The translations under genes were made by a program, and so were the position numbers. Positions 61,140 through 64,000 of a stretch of 64,000 nt of DNA are shown piece by piece; within the stretch, counting starts at the first letter, position 1, and every line of letters starts with the position of its first letter. The stretch is from contig JAUJOF010000001.1 of assembly GCA_030447785.1 (NCBI GenBank), positions 198,880 through 262,879 on the forward strand, read 5' to 3'. The stretch comes from Solirubrobacteraceae bacterium (lineage in GTDB: Bacteria; Actinomycetota; Thermoleophilia; Solirubrobacterales; Solirubrobacteraceae). The notes beneath the pieces are model-generated. The model was not told where the DNA came from, did not search any database, and saw nothing but the letters and a program-made list of their open reading frames with translations.

Positions 61140-62171
61140 CTATGCGGCCGGGGGCTCGAGATCCTCGGCGGCCAGCGGCTGGTCGGCGGCGACGGCGGCG
61201 CGCACGCGCCGGCCGACCAGGTCGGACAGGCGCTCGGGCGGCAGTCCTCCACCGGGCTTCTTGACGGACAGGTCGCCGGCGGCCAGCACCTCGCCGGCGC
61301 GGAGGTCACGCCGGGCGACCACGCTGCGGGTGAACAGGGTGCGCGTTCCGTCGAGGCGGCCGGCCATGGCGTCCTTGTCCACCGGGGTGGCCAGCGCGCG
61401 CTCGAGCATTCGTACGCCGTGAACGAGCTCGCGCAGCTCCTCCACGGTCACCGACGCCGGCGTGTCCGGCCCGAACGTGTGGCGGCTCAGCGCGACGTGC
61501 ACCTCGAGCACACGGGCGCCGAGCGCGGTGGCGCCCAGGGACGGAAAGATCGTTCCGGAGTGGTCGGAAAGGCCAGGCGCACAGCGATAGCGCCGGGCGA
61601 TCTCGCCCAGGAGGTTCAGCCCGAGCTCCTCGGGCGCTGTCGGATAGGCGGACGTGCACTGGAGCACGGCCAGCGGCGCGCCGGAGCGCTCGCGCACCCG
61701 TGCGACCGCCGCGTCGATCTCCGCCCACGGGCTCATGCCCGTCGAGAGCATCACCGGGGCCCCCGTGGCCGCCACGCGGTCCAGGAGCAGGGGGTTGGCG
61801 ATCTCGCCCGAGGCGACCTTCCAGGCTGCCACGCCGACGCGCTCGAGCAGCTCCACCGCCTCCAGGGAGAACGGCGAGGACAGGAAGGCCAGGCGGCGGT
61901 CGGCGGCGTGGCGGGCGAGGCCGTGCCACTGCTCTTCGGTGAACTCCATCCGCCGCCAGTAGTCGTAGCGCGTTGCGTCCTCGTAGCTGAAGGGCACGCG
62001 CCACGGCTCGCTCGGGGTGGTCTCTGCGGCGGCGATGTGTGTCTGGAACTTGACGGCATCGGCGCCGGCGTCGGCGATTGCGTCGATGTGGGCGTGGGCC
62101 AGCCCGAGGCTGCCGTCGTGCGCCTGCGCCACCTCGCCGACGAGCACGACTCGCTGTGTCCAGTCCAACAT
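61140..62171 (-). CDS. neuB: Nonulosonic (sialic-type) acid synthase, NeuB-like
   Basis: A 343-residue NeuB-family aldol synthase condensing phosphoenolpyruvate with a hexosamine. GEVAQAHDGSLGLAHAHIDA and ADAVKFQTH line the active site, PFSLEAVELLERVGVAAWKV and STGMSPWAEIDAAVARVRER follow, and GLSDHSGTIFPSLGATALGA and EVHVALSRHTFGPDTPAS are typical. Residues about 280-343 form the C-terminal SAF (antifreeze-like) domain (ARRDLRAGEVLAAGDL). ATG 62171 has TAGACT six bases upstream and starts the minus-strand operon neuB-neuA-transketolase-HAD. Confidence 0.9.
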   Translation of the reverse strand: MLDWTQRVVLVGEVAQAHDGSLGLAHAHIDAIADAGADAVKFQTHIAAAETTPSEPWRVPFSYEDATRYDYWRRMEFTEEQWHGLARHAADRRLAFLSSPFSLEAVELLERVGVAAWKVASGEIANPLLLDRVAATGAPVMLSTGMSPWAEIDAAVARVRERSGAPLAVLQCTSAYPTAPEELGLNLLGEIARRYRCAPGLSDHSGTIFPSLGATALGARVLEVHVALSRHTFGPDTPASVTVEELRELVHGVRMLERALATPVDKDAMAGRLDGTRTLFTRSVVARRDLRAGEVLAAGDLSVKKPGGGLPPERLSDLVGRRVRAAVAADQPLAAEDLEPPAA

Positions 62172-62177
62172 CGCTTG

Positions 62178-62183
62178 AGTCTA
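62178..62183 (-). promoter_or_regulatory. Leaderless-type -10 hexamer TAGACT
   Basis: On the minus strand TAGACT is followed by CAAGCG and then the ATG at 62171, exactly the six-base spacing seen at other starts. Confidence 0.45.
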
Positions 62184-62439
62184 CGGCCGAAGACGAAGAG
62201 CGGGACGGCGCCGCCTCGCGTCGTCGACGAACAGGCCTGGTCTCGTCCATCCGTCCGCTTCTCGGCGCCAACACCAAGGTCGCTGATTGGCGGGCGCGGG
62301 GGTGGCGCCGGTCCGTAAAGGAAGTGGACCGCCGAAGGCGCAGATCGCGTCTCAAGAGCCCCCCATCCCTGTGCCGAAGTCGCAGGGTTAGCCCTTGGTC
62401 ACCTTCAGTAGGCCCGCGCCCTATGCCGATGCGCGCCGT
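62184..62439. other. Intergenic region without recognisable gene
   Basis: About 255 bases upstream of both the NeuB-like gene and the remnant below. Frames are short and arginine-rich, with no family pattern. Confidence 0.3.
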
Positions 62440-62613
62440 GTGAGACCCTCGTTTCTCTATCCCCTCCTGGCCCTGGCCGGGGGCCTGTCCGCCACCGGCG
62501 CCGTTGCTGCCGCCCCCGTCGACCTAGATGAGAAGCACGGCGATCCTGGGATACCTCGACACGAGCACCTGCGCGCCGAGGCGAAGGTCCTGAGAACGTT
62601 GCTGTCCCCTTGA
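62440..62613 (+). pseudogene. Chimeric remnant: signal peptide joined to an MNT nucleotidyltransferase piece
   Basis: GTG 62440 begins a signal-peptide-like sequence (VRPSFLYPLLALAGGLSATG ending AVAAAP). From about 62517 the DNA instead matches the right end of the window: GTCGACCTAGATGAGAAGCA and CGATCCTGGGATACCTCGAC against GTCGACCTGGAAGCACGGGC and GATCCTGGAATACCTCGACA at about 63925-63964. The match continues with GAGCACCTGCGCGC. So the end of a degraded copy of the MNT-type gene was fused to the start of an unrelated secreted-protein gene. Confidence 0.55.
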
Positions 62614-62676
62614 CGCGCGAGCCGTCCCGTAAGGCATCGCTCGGACGGCGACTTCGACCTCGCGTTGGGTAACCGG

Positions 62677-62694
62677 AGCCGCGGCTACGCGGCT
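62677..62694. repeat. Short perfect hairpin
   Basis: AGCCGCG and CGCGGCT form a seven-base stem around loop GCTA, upstream of the second toxin-antitoxin-like pair. There is no T-tract. It may be regulatory or chance in GC-rich DNA. Confidence 0.3.
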
Positions 62695-62749
62695 TGTCAG
62701 CTGCCTTCCCCGCCCACGATCCCCATAGGGCTGTAGCTGATGCGTTACA

Positions 62750-63184
62750 GTGTCTTACATCGCACGGGCACGCCAGTTCTCGGCCCGCTTCGACGCCTCG
62801 GTCGTCGACCGTCTCGAGCGCCGCGGCGCACGGGCAGGGATCAACAGGTCTCGGCTCGCCGAGCGATACATCGACGAGGGAATGCGCATGGAGGATCACC
62901 CGGGCGTCGTATTCCGCGACGGTCCCGCCGGTCGCCGAGCGGGGCTCGCCGGCGGACCGGACGTGTGGGAGGTCATCGCCGCCATCCGCGCCGGTGGTCT
63001 CGAGGGCGAGGACGCGGTCCGGGCGGCCGCCGAGTGGGCCGACCTCACCCCGGCGCAGGTTCGCGCCGCCGTTGGCTACTACGCCGAGTACGCCGCCGAG
63101 ATCGACGAGCGAATCCGCCGCAACATCGACGAGGCCGACGCGGCCGAGGAGCAGTGGCGCCGTGAGCAGAACGCGCTCGCGTGA
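62750..63184 (+). CDS. DUF433-like antitoxin (second copy)
   Basis: A 144-residue homologue of the protein at 6178. The N-terminal part FSARFDASVVDRLERRGARA then INRSRLAERYIDEG matches the DNA-binding-like segment, and PDVWEVIAAIRAGGLEGEDA with LTPAQVRAAVGYYAEYAAEI the DUF433-type HTH half. It overlaps the DUF5615 gene by 4 bases (GTGA). The GTG start at 62750 sits inside a TACAGT/TTACAT-rich stretch that could be its promoter. Confidence 0.72.
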   Translation: MSYIARARQFSARFDASVVDRLERRGARAGINRSRLAERYIDEGMRMEDHPGVVFRDGPAGRRAGLAGGPDVWEVIAAIRAGGLEGEDAVRAAAEWADLTPAQVRAAVGYYAEYAAEIDERIRRNIDEADAAEEQWRREQNALA

Positions 63185-63534
63185 AGCTGCTGCTCGACGA
63201 GATGCTCTCAGCCGCGATCTCAGAGCAACTGCGTCGGCGCGGCCACGACGTCGCCGCCGTGACTGAACCGCCCGAGCTGCGCGGCCTGCCCGACCCCGAC
63301 CTGTTCGAACACGCCCAGCAGGACAAGCGGGCGACCGTCACCTACAACCGCGAGGACTTACTCGCCCTCGACCGTCAGTACCGCAGCCAGGGGCGCAGCC
63401 ACCACGGCATCGTCATCCTCAGCCCCCGGCGCTTCCCGCAAGGACCCCGGATCGTTGGGACTCTCACCGCCTCCCTTGAGAGGCTGGTCCTCGCGGGACC
63501 GCCGTACCCCGCCTTCGTCCACTGGCTCCGATGA
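63181..63534 (+). CDS. DUF5615 PIN-like toxin candidate (second copy)
   Basis: A 117-residue homologue of the protein at 6588: KLLLDEMLSAAISEQLRRRG opens with the LLDE acidic motif, and TYNREDLLALDRQYRSQGRS occupies the position of the first copy's TNNVKDF. The same pairing and 4-base overlap with its DUF433-like partner support a type II toxin-antitoxin module. Its stop lies 22 bases before the MNT nucleotidyltransferase gene, so three defence/TA-like genes are clustered at this edge. Confidence 0.72.
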   Translation: MKLLLDEMLSAAISEQLRRRGHDVAAVTEPPELRGLPDPDLFEHAQQDKRATVTYNREDLLALDRQYRSQGRSHHGIVILSPRRFPQGPRIVGTLTASLERLVLAGPPYPAFVHWLR

Positions 63535-63556
63535 GCCACGGCGCCCGGTCCGGCCC

Positions 63557-64000
63557 ATGCGCGATCATCCTCTCGTGGTGCTCCTCGACGATCGCCTGCC
63601 GCCGGTCGACTTCGATGCCGCGGCCCGCGAGCGCCTGGCGGGCGCGCTCGATCGCGAGGGCGTCGTCGCCGCCTACCTCTTCGGCTCGCAGGCGACCGGC
63701 CGGGCAGGGCCGCTGTCAGACGTGGACGTCGGCGTGTGGCTCGAGCCGGCGCTCGCGGGGAAGCAGCGGTGCAAGCTTCTCCGGGAGCTTCAGGGCGACG
63801 CCGTGGAGGCGATCCGTCACGAGTCGGTGGACGTAGTCTGCCTCCAGGACGCCTCTGCGTTGCTGCGCCATCGCGCCATACGGGACAAGCAGACGCTGGT
63901 CGATCGCCGCCCCGGCGTCCGGGTCGACCTGGAAGCACGGGCGATCCTGGAATACCTCGACACCGAGCACCTGCGCGCGGAGCTTGCCCGGGGTCTGCGC
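63557..64000 (+). CDS. MNT-type minimal nucleotidyltransferase (MntA-like), truncated by the window end
   Basis: From ATG 63557 the frame is open to the last base (148 codons seen). YLFGSQATGRAGPLSDVDVG contains the GSX10DXD nucleotidyltransferase signature, and RHESVDVVCLQDASALLRHR resembles the third acidic position of MntA proteins. VDLEARAILEYLDTEHLRAE follows. In HEPN-MNT toxin-antitoxin systems MntA AMPylates a HEPN RNase toxin encoded next to it. Whether a HEPN gene follows cannot be seen. A decayed copy of this gene's later part lies at 62517-62585. Confidence 0.75.
   Translation, partial: MRDHPLVVLLDDRLPPVDFDAAARERLAGALDREGVVAAYLFGSQATGRAGPLSDVDVGVWLEPALAGKQRCKLLRELQGDAVEAIRHESVDVVCLQDASALLRHRAIRDKQTLVDRRPGVRVDLEARAILEYLDTEHLRAELARGLR

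Noticed and set aside
60588-62318. 576-codon plus-strand frame
   Set aside because: Antisense of the NeuB- and NeuA-like genes.
1-64000. CRISPR arrays, tRNA or rRNA genes, riboswitches, replication origins
   Set aside because: No regularly spaced repeats, cloverleaf-like or rRNA-like segments were noticed by eye on either strand.
1-64000. Rho-independent terminators
   Set aside because: GC-rich hairpins are everywhere, but none seen at operon ends is followed by a T-run.

Overview
The window is very GC-rich and densely coding, with many 4-base ATGA/GTGA gene overlaps, GTG starts and almost no recognisable terminators. This fits a high-GC actinobacterium. The style of the surface proteins (Ig-like repeats, C-terminal anchors ending in RRRR) and of the glycosyltransferases recalls Thermoleophilia/Solirubrobacterales, but no marker gene is present, so that placement is inference. 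No rRNA, tRNA or CRISPR array was seen. Several genes carry single-base frameshifts; some are clearly decayed, others may be assembly errors.

Almost the whole window is a mosaic locus for cell-surface polysaccharide. Left part (1-12.4 kb): the tail of a membrane protein, two GT4 glycosyltransferases and a capsule-synthesis protein (minus strand), then GT2 glycosyltransferases, a toxin-antitoxin-like pair, the first member of a recurring family with the motif SWDNLTNKG, another GT2 and a secreted glycosidase-like protein. Centre (12.5-38 kb): a three-part fusion protein (WecA/MraY-type phosphosugar transferase, O-antigen ligase/polymerase domain, TPR), a sugar epimerase, heparinase II/III proteins, WecB-type epimerase, asparagine synthase-like amidotransferase, a bi-domain oxidoreductase, GT4 enzymes, a second Wzy-like protein, methyltransferase and a Wzx-like flippase. 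This is a nearly complete Wzx/Wzy-type pathway. It is interrupted by a zone of broken surface-protein genes and IS fragments (27.5-30.6 kb) and by a chimeric pseudogene (37.8-38.5 kb).

Right part (38.5-62.2 kb): FkbM-type methyltransferases, a DUF4143-type ATPase, then a second export system, an ABC-2 permease with an unusual Wzt-like ATPase. It is followed by a NeuC-like epimerase, three tandem SWDNLTNKG proteins, two members of another unrecognised family (GFE-LYW motif), two CMP-sugar cytidylyltransferases, a NeuB-like synthase, a HAD phosphatase, a transketolase, a RfaE/TagD-like nucleotidyltransferase and a nucleotide-sugar dehydrogenase. Together these suggest an ABC-exported polymer containing a nonulosonic (sialic-like) acid.

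The right edge (62.2-64 kb) holds a second toxin-antitoxin-like pair, homologous to the first, and the start of a MNT-type nucleotidyltransferase gene. A decayed copy of that gene's segment lies about 1.4 kb upstream. Many transcription units appear to start leaderless: a TAnnnT hexamer lies 6-9 bases before the start codon at about ten genes.
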